A DNA stretch of 64,000 bases from Pseudomonas sp. (GTDB lineage: Bacteria; Pseudomonadota; Gammaproteobacteria; Pseudomonadales; Pseudomonadaceae), in contig NZ_JAGIBG010000008.1 of the NCBI RefSeq assembly GCF_017744435.1, positions 62,001-126,000 of the forward strand, written 5' to 3'. Positions 33,740-42,492 of this stretch are shown piece after piece. The position numbers were made by a program, and so were the translations under genes. Each line of letters starts with the position of its first letter. Position 1 is the first letter of the stretch. The notes under the pieces are model-generated. The model had not been told where the DNA came from, made no database searches, and worked only from the letters and a program-made list of their open reading frames with translations.

Positions 33740-34867
33740 ATGAAATTCTCGCTGATATACGAAGCCCAGACCATCGATGCCAGCCGCGAGGGTGACCGCA
33801 AGATCTTCGATGACACCGTCGAGCAGGCGGTGCTGGCCGACCAGCTGGGCTTCGACACCTTCTGGTGCGTGGAGCACACCGCGCTGACCAACTACTCGCA
33901 CATGTCTGCGCCCGAGACCATGCTGGCCTTTGTCGCCGGCAAGACCGAGCGCATCGGCATCGGCCATGGCGTGGTCTGCCTGCCGCCGGCCATGAACCAC
34001 CCGGTAAAGGTGGCCGAGCGTATTGCCACCCTCGACCTGCTGTCCAAGGGGCGCGTGCATTTTGGCGTGGGCAAGGGCGGCACCCAGCAGGAGGCCGGCA
34101 CCTTCGGCTATGACCTGGCGACCTTGCAGCCGCAGATCGACGAGGCCATGTACCTGATCCCGAAAATGTTCGTGCAGGACGAAATCGAACACCACGGCGA
34201 CTTCGTCAAGATCCCCAAGCGGCCAATCCACCCCAAGCCGTACCAGGACCCGCACCCACCGATGTACCTGGCCTGCACCAATACCGATTCGCTGAAGAAC
34301 GCCGGTGGGCGTGGCATGGGCGCACTGGTGCTGGGCTTCGGCGGGCCGGAGGAAATCGCCAAGAAGGTCGAGGTGTACCACGAGGCCTTCGACAACCGTG
34401 ACGAGCGCAAGCAGGTCGGCTTCCGCCCCAACCGCCACATCGCGGCGCTGTGCCCGGCGATCGTGCTGGACGACAACGAACAGGCGCGGCACATCGGTAT
34501 CCGTGGCCAGCGCTACTTCATGGAATCGCTGGGCTACTGGTACGGCGGCGGAGAACGCCCGGACCCGGAAAAGTGGAAGGACGACACCTACGTCGATGGC
34601 AACGGCCAGGCGGTGATCAAGTCGCGCTTCGCTTCCGAAGAGGTACGTGTCGATTTCTCCGACCCGACCATGGCGATGATGAACCCCAACCACGCCTACG
34701 GCACGGTCGAGGACTGCATCGGCTATGTCCAGCGGCTGATCGATGCCGGCGCCGACGAGATCCTGTTCATCTGCCAGATGGGCACCGTGCCGCAGTGGGC
34801 GCAGCTGGAGACCTTGCGCAACATCGGCGAGAAGGTCATCCCGCATTTCCGCAAACAGCAGCAGTAA
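33740..34867 (+). CDS. LLM-class flavin-dependent oxidoreductase
   Basis: A 375-residue luciferase-like (TIM barrel) monooxygenase: DTFWCVEHTALTNYSHMSAP near residue 40, RIGIGHGVVCLPPAMNHPV, GRVHFGVGKGG and a C-terminal CIGYVQRLIDAGADEILF. Such enzymes use FMNH2 or F420; pseudomonads use FMNH2. The reaction is unknown. The standard seco-steroid pathway has no LLM step, so it might hydroxylate or open a ring in an unusual intermediate, perhaps a modified steroid. It sits between hsaA and hsaC, and hsaC starts 19 bp after its stop, which places it inside the core operon. Confidence 0.85.
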   Translation: MKFSLIYEAQTIDASREGDRKIFDDTVEQAVLADQLGFDTFWCVEHTALTNYSHMSAPETMLAFVAGKTERIGIGHGVVCLPPAMNHPVKVAERIATLDLLSKGRVHFGVGKGGTQQEAGTFGYDLATLQPQIDEAMYLIPKMFVQDEIEHHGDFVKIPKRPIHPKPYQDPHPPMYLACTNTDSLKNAGGRGMGALVLGFGGPEEIAKKVEVYHEAFDNRDERKQVGFRPNRHIAALCPAIVLDDNEQARHIGIRGQRYFMESLGYWYGGGERPDPEKWKDDTYVDGNGQAVIKSRFASEEVRVDFSDPTMAMMNPNHAYGTVEDCIGYVQRLIDAGADEILFICQMGTVPQWAQLETLRNIGEKVIPHFRKQQQ

Positions 34868-34886
34868 CCAGACGAGGAGACGGCAC

Positions 34887-35783
34887 ATGGATATCCGTGG
34901 CCTGGGGTATGTCACCGTGCAATCGCGCGACCTGCAGCAATGGCGCCACTATGCCAGCCAGGTGCTGGGCATGATGGTCGCCGAGGACGCGTCCGGCGAG
35001 CGCCTGTTGCTGAAGATGGACGAGCGGCCTTATCGCATCCTGGTGCAGCACAGCGCCCAGGATGGCTTCGGCGCCTGCGGCTGGGAGGTGGCCAGCCAGG
35101 CCGCCTTCGACCAGGCCGTGGCCGAACTGCGTGGCGGCGGGGTCAGTGTGGAGCAGGGCGATGCCAGCCAGTGCGAACAGCGCCGGGTGCAGGCCCTGGC
35201 GCTGTTCGCCGACCCGGATGGCAACCGTCACGAGCTGTACTGGGGCCCCCGCCAGGACTTCGCCCGCTTCGTCTCGCCGGTCGGCGTACGCGGCTTCGTC
35301 AGCGATGAGCTGGGCATGGGCCACGTGGTGCTGCCGGCGCCGACCTTCGAACGCTGCCGCGATTTCTACGAGCAGTTGATGGGCTTCGGGCTCTCGGACC
35401 TGATGAAGGTCCGCTTCACCGCCGACCCGGCCGAGCCGGAAAAGCGCATCCACTTCATGCATTGCAACAACGGCCGTCACCACTCCCTGGCGATTTTCGA
35501 GTGCCCGGTCGCCAGCGGCTGCGTGCACATGATGGTCGAGGTCGACGGCCTGGACGAAGTCGGTCGCGGCCTGGACCGCCTGCACGCCCACGGCGTGCAG
35601 CTGACCGCCACCCTCGGCCAGCACACCAATGACCAGATGATTTCGTTCTACATGCGCACGCCCTCCGGTTTCGACCTGGAGTACGGCTGCGACGGGCTGG
35701 TGGTCGACTGGAGCCGCCACACGCCCTTCGAGAGCACGGTGGTCAGCCACTGGGGCCATGACTTCAGCGTCGGCCGCCAATGA
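34887..35783 (+). CDS. hsaC: Extradiol dioxygenase (HsaC/TesB)
   Basis: A 298-residue two-domain vicinal oxygen chelate dioxygenase. The iron ligands are visible as His146 (GMGHVVLP), His214 (GCVHMMVEV) and Glu265 (FDLEYG), with a second-shell HH in GRHHSLAIFE. It cleaves the aromatic A ring of 3,4-DHSA in the meta position to give 4,9-DSHA. The length matches the family. The ATG at 34887 has GAGGAGACGGCAC upstream; the longer frame to 34743 is inside the LLM gene and is rejected. ipdA follows after 11 bp. Confidence 0.93.
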   Translation: MDIRGLGYVTVQSRDLQQWRHYASQVLGMMVAEDASGERLLLKMDERPYRILVQHSAQDGFGACGWEVASQAAFDQAVAELRGGGVSVEQGDASQCEQRRVQALALFADPDGNRHELYWGPRQDFARFVSPVGVRGFVSDELGMGHVVLPAPTFERCRDFYEQLMGFGLSDLMKVRFTADPAEPEKRIHFMHCNNGRHHSLAIFECPVASGCVHMMVEVDGLDEVGRGLDRLHAHGVQLTATLGQHTNDQMISFYMRTPSGFDLEYGCDGLVVDWSRHTPFESTVVSHWGHDFSVGRQ

Positions 35784-35794
35784 GGACAGTACCC

Positions 35795-36676
35795 ATGGAC
35801 AAACAGATGACTACCGCCGCGATGGTCGCCCAGCTGCAGGACGGCATGACCCTCGGCATCGGCGGCTGGGGCCCGCGGCGCAAGCCGATGGCGCTGATCC
35901 GCGAGATTCTGCGCTCCGACCTCAAGGACCTGACCATCGTCGCCTACGGCGGTGCGGATGTCGGCATGCTGTGTGCCGCCGGCAAAGTGAAAAAGCTGGT
36001 GTTCGCCTTCGTCTCGCTCGATTTCATCCCGCTCGAGCCGCATTTTCGCAAGGCACGCCAGGCAGGCGCCATCGAGGTGATGGAAATCGATGAAGGCATG
36101 TTGCTGCTGGGCCTGCGGGCGGCAGCGATGAACGTGCCGTTCATTCCCACGGCCGTCGGCCTGGGCACCGACGTGCTGCGCTGCAACCCGGATATCCGGC
36201 TGATCGCATCGCCCTATGCCGACGGCCGTGACTGGGTCGCCATGCCGGCGCTCAAGCTCGACGCCGCGCTGGTCCACGTTGACCGTGCCGATGCCCGTGG
36301 CGTCTGCCAGATCGCCGGCCCCGACCACTACATGGACGACCTGTTCGTGCGGGCCGCGGCGCGCACCTACGTCACCTGCGACGAGCTGGTGGACAGCGAC
36401 TGGTTCCATGCCGAGCCCGCACGGGCGCACCAGGTGTTCTGGGAACGCAACCTGACCACTGCGCTGGCCCATGTGCCGGGTGGCGCGCACCCTTCGTCCT
36501 GCGCGCCGCTGTACGGCTTCGATGTGCCGCACTTCAAGGCCTACGCCGCCTCGGCGCAAAGCGAAGAGGACTGGCAGGCGTACGTCGAGCGCTATGTGGA
36601 CTGTTCCCACTCCCAGTACCTGGAACGTTGCGGCGGCCTCGAAGGCATCCGCCAACTGCCCCTGCCGGTTTTCTAA
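35795..36676 (+). CDS. ipdA: CoA-transferase-family ring hydrolase subunit A (IpdA)
   Basis: A 293-residue class I CoA-transferase-like alpha subunit (DGMTLGIGGWGPRRKPMAL near residue 16; YGGADVGMLC; the EIDEG glutamate near residue 100). IpdA and IpdB form a heteromer that hydrolyses the last carbocycle (ring C) of COCHEA-CoA in HIP degradation. The ATG at 35795 has TGAGGACAGTACCC upstream and is preferred over ATG 35780. The gene lies between hsaC and ipdB, in the same order as the known pathway logic. The assignment depends on family resemblance and context. Confidence 0.88.
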   Translation: MDKQMTTAAMVAQLQDGMTLGIGGWGPRRKPMALIREILRSDLKDLTIVAYGGADVGMLCAAGKVKKLVFAFVSLDFIPLEPHFRKARQAGAIEVMEIDEGMLLLGLRAAAMNVPFIPTAVGLGTDVLRCNPDIRLIASPYADGRDWVAMPALKLDAALVHVDRADARGVCQIAGPDHYMDDLFVRAAARTYVTCDELVDSDWFHAEPARAHQVFWERNLTTALAHVPGGAHPSSCAPLYGFDVPHFKAYAASAQSEEDWQAYVERYVDCSHSQYLERCGGLEGIRQLPLPVF

Positions 36677-36687
36677 GCGAGGAACGT

Positions 36688-37479
36688 ATGACCAACGCAC
36701 CCACCTACAGCCTCGCTGAACTGATGATCTGCGCCGCCGCCCAGGCCTGGCGCGACGACGGCGAGGTGCTGGCCACCGGCATCGGCGTGATCCCGCGCCT
36801 GGCGGCCTCACTGAGCATGCTCGACGGCAACCCCAGGCTGATGATGACCGACTCCGAGGCCTACATGGTCGCCGAGCCGGTGCCGATCGGGCCGCGCAAC
36901 GGCTATGTGCCCAAGCGCGACAGCTGGATGGGCTTCTCGCGCATTTTCGACAACGTCTGGAGCGGCAAGCGCCACGCCATGATCGGGCCGATCCAGGTCG
37001 ACCGCTTCGGCCAGGCCAACCTGTCGTGCATCGGCGACTACGCCAAACCCAAGTCGCAGATGCTCGGCGTGCGTGGCCTGCCGGGCAACTCCATCAGCCA
37101 TGCCAACTCGTTCTACGTGCCCAGCCATAACCGCCGGGTGTTCGTCGAAGGGGAGTGCGACATGGTCTCGTCGGTGGGCTACAACCCCGCACGGCTGGCC
37201 CGTGGCTGGTCGCTGGACGACATCGACATCCGCCTGATCGTCACCGACCTCTGCGTGCTGGACTTCCTCGGCCCGCAACACCAGGTGCGGGTGCGCTCGC
37301 TGCACCCCGGGGTGAGCCTGGACGAGGTGCGTGACAACACCGGGTTCGAACTGCATGTGCCCGAGCAGGTGCCGCTTACCCAGGCACCCAGCGCGGCGCA
37401 GCTGCAACTGATCCAGCGCCTGGACCCCGATGACCTGCGCGCCAGCCAGCTCAAGGGCAACCCGCCAGGCCTGCGCTGA
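36688..37479 (+). CDS. ipdB: CoA-transferase-family ring hydrolase subunit B (IpdB)
   Basis: A 263-residue beta subunit of the CoA-transferase family, with ATGIGVIPRLAASLSM near residue 28, MMTDSEAYMVAEPVPIG, and LPGNSISHANSFYVPSHN. It pairs with IpdA to cleave ring C in the HIP pathway. It begins 11 bp after the ipdA stop with GCGAGGAACGT upstream of the ATG; the longer frame from 36628 lies inside ipdA and is a shadow. No catalytic glutamate signature typical of ordinary CoA transferases is obvious here, in keeping with the hydrolase role of this family. Confidence 0.87.
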   Translation: MTNAPTYSLAELMICAAAQAWRDDGEVLATGIGVIPRLAASLSMLDGNPRLMMTDSEAYMVAEPVPIGPRNGYVPKRDSWMGFSRIFDNVWSGKRHAMIGPIQVDRFGQANLSCIGDYAKPKSQMLGVRGLPGNSISHANSFYVPSHNRRVFVEGECDMVSSVGYNPARLARGWSLDDIDIRLIVTDLCVLDFLGPQHQVRVRSLHPGVSLDEVRDNTGFELHVPEQVPLTQAPSAAQLQLIQRLDPDDLRASQLKGNPPGLR

Positions 37480-37517
37480 GCCGCGCAGGGCCAACACCTC
37501 GAACCGGAGTAGCAGCA

Positions 37518-38390
37518 ATGAGCGAGCAAGACATCACACAAGCCGATGAGGTGGTGCTGTACGAAGTACGCGGCGCGGTGGCCCTGGTCACCATGAACCG
37601 ACCCGAGTACCACAACGCCCAGAACTCACGCATGACCTATGCCCTGGACAAGGCATTTGCCCGTGCCTGCGCCGATGACGCGGTGAAGGTCATCGTGCTG
37701 CGCGGCGCTGGCAAGCATTTCTCCGCCGGCCACGACATCGGCACCCCGGGGCGCGATGTCGACCAGAGCTTCGACCGGGTCAGCCTGTGGTACGACCATG
37801 TCGGCAAGCCGGGCGGCGAGTTTCTTTACGCCCGCGAACAGGAGGTCTACCTGGGCATGTGCCGGCGCTGGCGCGACATGCCCAAGCCCACCATCGCCAT
37901 GGTCCAGGGCGCCTGCATTGCCGGCGGCCTGATGCTGGCCTGGGTCTGCGACCTGATCGTGGCCAGCGATGACGCCTGGTTCCGCGACCCGGTGGTGCGC
38001 ATGGGCATCCCGGGGGTGGAGTACTTCGCCCATGTGCACGAACTGAACCCGCGCATCGCCAAGGAGTTTCTGCTCCTGGGCAACCCCATGCCGGCCGCCC
38101 GCGCGTACCAGATGGGCATGCTCAACCGCGTGGTACCCCGCGAGCAGCTGGAGCAGGAAACCCTGGCCATGGCCGAGCAGGTCGCGCAAATGCCGCGCCT
38201 GGGCCTGCAGCTGGCCAAGCAAGCGGTGAACAATGCCGAGGACCTGATGGGCAAGCGCGCCACCATGGACATGGTGTTCGGCCTGCACCACTTCGCCCAT
38301 GCGCACAACGAGCTGGCCTGCGGCGATCGCCTGGGCGGGCACGATGCCCGCTCCATGGCCAGCGCCCAACGTGAAACGGGGAGGGCGTGA
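37518..38390 (+). CDS. Enoyl-CoA hydratase/isomerase family protein
   Basis: A 290-residue crotonase-family enzyme. The oxyanion-hole motif is GAGKHFSAGHDIG near residue 65, and the second motif is GACIAGGLMLAWVCDLIVASDDAWF near residue 134, with a glutamate-poor active site (PVVRMGIPGVEYF). It belongs to the island's HIP or side-chain beta-oxidation steps. The clearer EchA20 match is the gene at 39472, so this copy is assigned only generically; it may hydrate an enoyl-CoA after a dehydrogenase step. It starts 38 bp after ipdB and ends 1 bp before ipdC. Confidence 0.82.
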   Translation: MSEQDITQADEVVLYEVRGAVALVTMNRPEYHNAQNSRMTYALDKAFARACADDAVKVIVLRGAGKHFSAGHDIGTPGRDVDQSFDRVSLWYDHVGKPGGEFLYAREQEVYLGMCRRWRDMPKPTIAMVQGACIAGGLMLAWVCDLIVASDDAWFRDPVVRMGIPGVEYFAHVHELNPRIAKEFLLLGNPMPAARAYQMGMLNRVVPREQLEQETLAMAEQVAQMPRLGLQLAKQAVNNAEDLMGKRATMDMVFGLHHFAHAHNELACGDRLGGHDARSMASAQRETGRA

Positions 38391-38391
38391 G

Positions 38392-39459
38392 ATGGCCGTG
38401 TCACTGCAGACGCGCCTGACCGCCTTGCTCGGTTGCCGCTACCCGATTGTCCAGACGGCCATGGGCTGGGTCGCCGACCCGCGCCTGGTGGCCGCCACCT
38501 GCAACGCCGGGGGCTTTGGCTTCCTGGCCGGGGCGACGATCGAGCCCCGGCAGATGGAGGCGGCGATCGTTGAAACCCGGCGCCTCACCGGCCAGCCTTT
38601 CGGGGTCAACTTTCACATGTACCAGGCCAACGCCGGCGAAATCGTCGAGCTGGTGCTCAAGCACAAGGTACGTGCGGTCAGTTACAGCCGCTCGCCCGGC
38701 CGGCAGATGATCGCCCGGCTCAAGGATGCCGGGGTGGTCTGCATGCCCACGGTTGGCGCCCTCAAGCACGCGCAGAAAGCCGTGGAGATGGGCGCGGACG
38801 TGGTCACCGTGCAGGGTGGCGAGGGCGGCGGGCACACGGGGGCGGTGCCGACGGCGATGCTGCTGGGCCAGGTGCTCGATGCACTGCAGGTGCCGGTGGT
38901 GGCCGCGGGCGGCTTCAAGGATGGTCGCGGCCTGGTGGCTGCCCTGGCCCAGGGAGCCGATGGCATCGCCATGGGCACGCGCTTTCTGATGAGTGCCGAA
39001 AGCCCGGTGCCACAGGCCACGCTGGCGCGCTACCTGGCGGTCCGCGACCCGGGCCAGGTGATCGTCAGCCGGGCCATCGACGGCATGCCGCAACGGATGA
39101 TCCGCAACGAACTGCTGGACGCACTGGAAGCCGGTGGCGGCCTGCGCCGTTGGCTGCTGGCGCTGCGCAGCGGCCTGGCGTACCGCCGCCACACCGGGCT
39201 GGGCCTTGGCCAGCTGCTGGGCAGCGCCCTGAAGATGCGGCGCGACGGCGGGCTGACCGCGGCCCAGAGCCTGATGGCCGCCAACGCGCCGATGGTGATC
39301 CAGAAGGCCATGGTCGAAGGCCGACCTGCCGAGGGCGTGCTACCGGCCGGGCAAGTGGCCGCAGGCATCGACAGCCTGCCCCGGTGCGCCGAATTGATAG
39401 AGCAGATCGTCCAGGATGCCGAACGGCACCTGGACGCGCTGTACCGCCGACTTTCCTGA
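38392..39459 (+). CDS. ipdC: IpdC-like nitronate monooxygenase/2-enoyl-CoA reductase family
   Basis: A 355-residue flavoprotein of the nitronate monooxygenase family, with NPIV-type N-terminus (CRYPIVQTAMGWVADPRLVA), EGGGHTGAVPTAMLLGQV and the phosphate-binding AAGGFKDGRGLVAALAQGADGIAMGT. The length equals that of mycobacterial IpdC, which acts with IpdF in early HIP-CoA oxidation to form the ring double bond. The ATG at 38392 follows GGGGAGGGCGTGAG. It sits between the two crotonases in the operon. Ordinary nitronate monooxygenase is a possible alternative, but the ipd context makes IpdC much more likely. Confidence 0.87.
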   Translation: MAVSLQTRLTALLGCRYPIVQTAMGWVADPRLVAATCNAGGFGFLAGATIEPRQMEAAIVETRRLTGQPFGVNFHMYQANAGEIVELVLKHKVRAVSYSRSPGRQMIARLKDAGVVCMPTVGALKHAQKAVEMGADVVTVQGGEGGGHTGAVPTAMLLGQVLDALQVPVVAAGGFKDGRGLVAALAQGADGIAMGTRFLMSAESPVPQATLARYLAVRDPGQVIVSRAIDGMPQRMIRNELLDALEAGGGLRRWLLALRSGLAYRRHTGLGLGQLLGSALKMRRDGGLTAAQSLMAANAPMVIQKAMVEGRPAEGVLPAGQVAAGIDSLPRCAELIEQIVQDAERHLDALYRRLS

Positions 39460-39471
39460 GGGGGAATCCCG

Positions 39472-40227
39472 ATGCAAGCATTCAGCGTCAACATTGACCG
39501 CGGCATCGCCGAGATGGTGTTCGATCACCCACCGGTCAATGCCTTCAACAGCCAGGGCTGGGCCGATATTGCCCGCACCCTGGACGACCTTGGCCGCGAC
39601 CAACGGGTGCGGGTGATCGTCATCCGTGCCGAGGGCCGCGGCTTCTGCGCCGGGGTCGACATCAAGGAACTGGCCGCTGACGGCAACCTGATCGTTGCGG
39701 TCAACAAGGGCAACTACGACACCTTCAAGGCCATCCACCGCAACCCGTTGCCGGTGATCGTCGCCGTGCACGGTTTCGTCCTGGGCGGCGGGATCGGCAT
39801 CTGCGGTGCCGCCGATATCCTGGTCGCTTCCGACTGCGCACGCTTCGGCGTACCCGAAGTGGACCGTGGCGCCATGGGCGGCGGTGCGCACCTGCAGCGG
39901 TTGTTCCCGGTGCAGAAGGTGCGCCACATGTACTTCACCGGCGAAATGATCGACGCCGCCGAGGCCTACCGGCTGGGTGCAGTGGAGCGCGTGGTGCCGC
40001 GCGAGCAGCTGCGCGAGACCGCCCTGCAGATCGCTGCCTCCATCGCCGGCAAGAGCGCGGCCATGATCCGCCTGGCCAAGGAAGCGCTCAACGGCATCGA
40101 GGATGGCAACCTCGAAGACAAGTACCGCCGCGAACAAGGTTTTACCCTGGAGGCGTACCGCACCCAGGACTCCCAGGAAGCGCGCGACTCGTTCGTCGAG
40201 AAGCGCAGCGCTCACTTCAACGGCTGA
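39472..40227 (+). CDS. echA20: EchA20-like hydrolase of ring D (enoyl-CoA hydratase family)
   Basis: A 251-residue crotonase. Much of its length recalls mycobacterial EchA20: HPPVNAFNSQGWADIA, VIRAEGRGFCAGVDIKEL, HGFVLGGGIGICGAADI, VPEVDRGAMGGGAHL, and EALNGIEDGN-KYRREQGFT. EchA20 opens ring D of the bicyclic HIP intermediate. The oxyanion hole motif (GRGFCAGVDI) is intact. It begins 12 bp after ipdC and its stop is 11 bp before the acyl-CoA dehydrogenase, so it is within the long plus-strand operon. The acyl-thioester specificity is inferred. Confidence 0.88.
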   Translation: MQAFSVNIDRGIAEMVFDHPPVNAFNSQGWADIARTLDDLGRDQRVRVIVIRAEGRGFCAGVDIKELAADGNLIVAVNKGNYDTFKAIHRNPLPVIVAVHGFVLGGGIGICGAADILVASDCARFGVPEVDRGAMGGGAHLQRLFPVQKVRHMYFTGEMIDAAEAYRLGAVERVVPREQLRETALQIAASIAGKSAAMIRLAKEALNGIEDGNLEDKYRREQGFTLEAYRTQDSQEARDSFVEKRSAHFNG

Positions 40228-40238
40228 GGGCAGCGACC

Positions 40239-41405
40239 ATGGACCTCACTTACACCAAGGCCCAGCAGGCATTCCGTGCCGAAGTGCGGGCCTGGCTCGA
40301 AGCCAACGTGCCAAGCGCAGCGCTGCCCTCGTTCGATACCGAGGAAGGCTTCGCTGCGCACCGGGCCTGGGAAGCGACACTCAACGAAGGGCGCTGGGGC
40401 ATGGTCACCTGGCCAACCCGGCTGGGTGGGCGTGGCTGCGACCTGATCGAGTGGCTGATCTTCGAGGAAGAGTACTACCGTGCCGGCGCCCCGGCGCGGG
40501 TCAACCAGAACGGCATCTTCCTGCTCGGCCCGACCCTGATGGAGTTCGGCACCGAGGAACAGAAGGCCCGCTTTCTGCCGCGCATGGCGACCGGGCAGGA
40601 CATCTGGGCCCAGGGCTGGTCGGAGCCGGGTGCCGGCTCGGACATGGCGGCGATCCGCGCCAAGGCCGTGCGCGAGGGTGACCACTATGTACTTAATGGC
40701 CAGAAGACCTGGTCGACCCGCGCGGTATGGGCGGACTGGGTGTTCTGCATCTTCCGCACCGACCCGGCGTCCCAGCGTCACCACGGCCTGACGTTCATCC
40801 TGGTGCCCCTGGACAGCCCGGGTATCACCGTGCGGCCGATCCCGCAGCTGAACGGCCTGCCGGGGTTCGCCGAGATCTTCTTCGACGACGTGCGGGTGCC
40901 GGCGCACAACGTGCTGGGTGGCGAGGGCATGGGCTGGCACGTGGCGATGTCCACGGCAGGCTTCGAACGCGGGCTGATGCTGCGCTCGCCAGCACGCTTC
41001 CAGGAAACCGCACGGCGGCTGGTGCAGCTGTATCAGGCCAACCGTGAGAGCGCCGACCGTGATCCGGCCATCGGCGAGGCGGTGATGCGCTGCTGGCTGG
41101 ATGCCGAGGCTTACACCCAGCTCACCTACATGACCGCCTCCAAGTTGGTGAAGGGCGGGCGGATCGGCCCTGAGTCCTCGACCAACAAGATCTTCTGGTC
41201 GGAGCTGGACCTGCGCCTGCACGACACCGCCATGAGCATCCTCGGCCTGCGTGGCGAACTGCTGCCCGAGGCCCCGGCGGCCGGCGACGTCGGCGCGTGG
41301 CTGGAGGGTTTTCTGTTCGCCCAGGCCGGGCCGATCTACGCCGGCACCAACGAGATCCAGCGCAACATCATCGCCGAGCGCATGCTCGGCATGCCGCGCG
41401 CCTGA
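40239..41405 (+). CDS. Acyl-CoA dehydrogenase, FadE30-like subunit
   Basis: A 388-residue acyl-CoA dehydrogenase with the FAD-binding motifs WSEPGAGSDMAAIR and WSTRAVWADWVFCI and the C-terminal PIYAGTNEIQRNIIAERMLG. It looks like FadE30-type enzymes that act in HIP beta-oxidation. It is paired with the shorter dehydrogenase at 41416, and together they are likely an alpha2beta2 heterotetramer as in other steroid acyl-CoA dehydrogenases. It starts 11 bp after echA20 and the partner begins 10 bp after its stop. Confidence 0.85.
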   Translation: MDLTYTKAQQAFRAEVRAWLEANVPSAALPSFDTEEGFAAHRAWEATLNEGRWGMVTWPTRLGGRGCDLIEWLIFEEEYYRAGAPARVNQNGIFLLGPTLMEFGTEEQKARFLPRMATGQDIWAQGWSEPGAGSDMAAIRAKAVREGDHYVLNGQKTWSTRAVWADWVFCIFRTDPASQRHHGLTFILVPLDSPGITVRPIPQLNGLPGFAEIFFDDVRVPAHNVLGGEGMGWHVAMSTAGFERGLMLRSPARFQETARRLVQLYQANRESADRDPAIGEAVMRCWLDAEAYTQLTYMTASKLVKGGRIGPESSTNKIFWSELDLRLHDTAMSILGLRGELLPEAPAAGDVGAWLEGFLFAQAGPIYAGTNEIQRNIIAERMLGMPRA

Positions 41406-41415
41406 GGAGCAGACC

Positions 41416-42471
41416 ATGGACTTCAGTTTCAACAGCGACCAGTTGCTGTTCCAGGACAGCGTACGCAGTTTTTTCATCAACGAGGTCACCCCGGAGCGCA
41501 TCCGCGAGCTGTGGCAGACCGACAGTGGCCGTTGCGATCGGCTCTGGGGCCAGTTGGTCGAGCTGGGCCTCACCGTCTTGACCGTACCCGAGCAGTACGG
41601 CGGCCTGGGGCTGGGCGCGCTGGACTTCGTGCTGCTGGCCCAGGAGTGCGGCTACGCCAGCCTGCCCGAACCGCTGGTGGACACCATGCTGGTGGCCGTG
41701 CCGCTGCTGGCCGAGCTGGGCGAGGCGCACGAGGCGCTCAAGCGCGACTGGTTGAGCCGGGTAGCCGAAGGCCGGGCGCGGCTGGCAGTGTCTGAGCCGG
41801 GCAACCCTCTGGTCAGTGACGCCCATGTCGCCGACCTGCTGTTGCTCAGCCATGCGGACGAACTGCATGCGGTGCCGCGCGAGGCCGTCGAGCTGGTACG
41901 CAATGCCTCGGTAGACCCGAGCCGCCACTTGTACCAGGTGACCTGGACGCCGGCAGCAAGCACCTGCGTGGCCCGTGGCGAAGAAGCCGCACAGCTGCTG
42001 GCGCGGGCTTTCGAGCGGGGTGCGCTGGGCTGCGCAGCGCAGCGCCTGGGCCTGGCCAAGCGCATGGTCGACCTGGCCGTGGACTACAGCTTCGAGCGCA
42101 AGCAGTTCGGCAAACCGATCGGCTCGTTCCAGGCGGTGAAACACCTGATGGCCAACGTCGCGGTGCGCATCGAATTCGCCAAGGGCCCGCTGTACCGCGC
42201 CGCCCATGCCGTGGCCCACGGCGAGGCTGCGCAGGCCGTGGCCGTGTCCCATGCCTGCCTGGCCACCTCGGAGGCGGCCTTGCTGGCGGCGCGCAACGCG
42301 ATGCAGGCCCATGGCGCCATGGGTTACACCTGGGAAGTCGACCTGCAGCTGTTCATGAAGCGCGCCTGGGCGCTGGACAAGGCCTGGGGCGACCCGGCGC
42401 TGCACAAGGCGCGGGTGCGCGCGGCACTGTTCGAACAAGGGCTGGCCATTGGCGCCGGCGCCACTTTCTGA
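41416..42471 (+). CDS. Acyl-CoA dehydrogenase, short partner subunit
   Basis: A 351-residue, shorter acyl-CoA dehydrogenase. It has the N-terminal PEQYGGLGLGALDFVLLAQE, RKQFGKPIGSFQAVKHLMAN and the C-terminal MGYTWEVDLQLFMKRAWALD, in which the glutamate after TW is at the usual catalytic-base position. Small subunits of this kind pair with full-length subunits to make one active site per heterodimer. The partner is the FadE30-like gene 10 bp upstream. Its ATG at 41416 follows GAGGAGCAGACC. The acyl substrate is likely a ring-C/D intermediate. Confidence 0.85.
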   Translation: MDFSFNSDQLLFQDSVRSFFINEVTPERIRELWQTDSGRCDRLWGQLVELGLTVLTVPEQYGGLGLGALDFVLLAQECGYASLPEPLVDTMLVAVPLLAELGEAHEALKRDWLSRVAEGRARLAVSEPGNPLVSDAHVADLLLLSHADELHAVPREAVELVRNASVDPSRHLYQVTWTPAASTCVARGEEAAQLLARAFERGALGCAAQRLGLAKRMVDLAVDYSFERKQFGKPIGSFQAVKHLMANVAVRIEFAKGPLYRAAHAVAHGEAAQAVAVSHACLATSEAALLAARNAMQAHGAMGYTWEVDLQLFMKRAWALDKAWGDPALHKARVRAALFEQGLAIGAGATF

Positions 42472-42492
42472 TTGCGGATTACGAGGTAGAGC

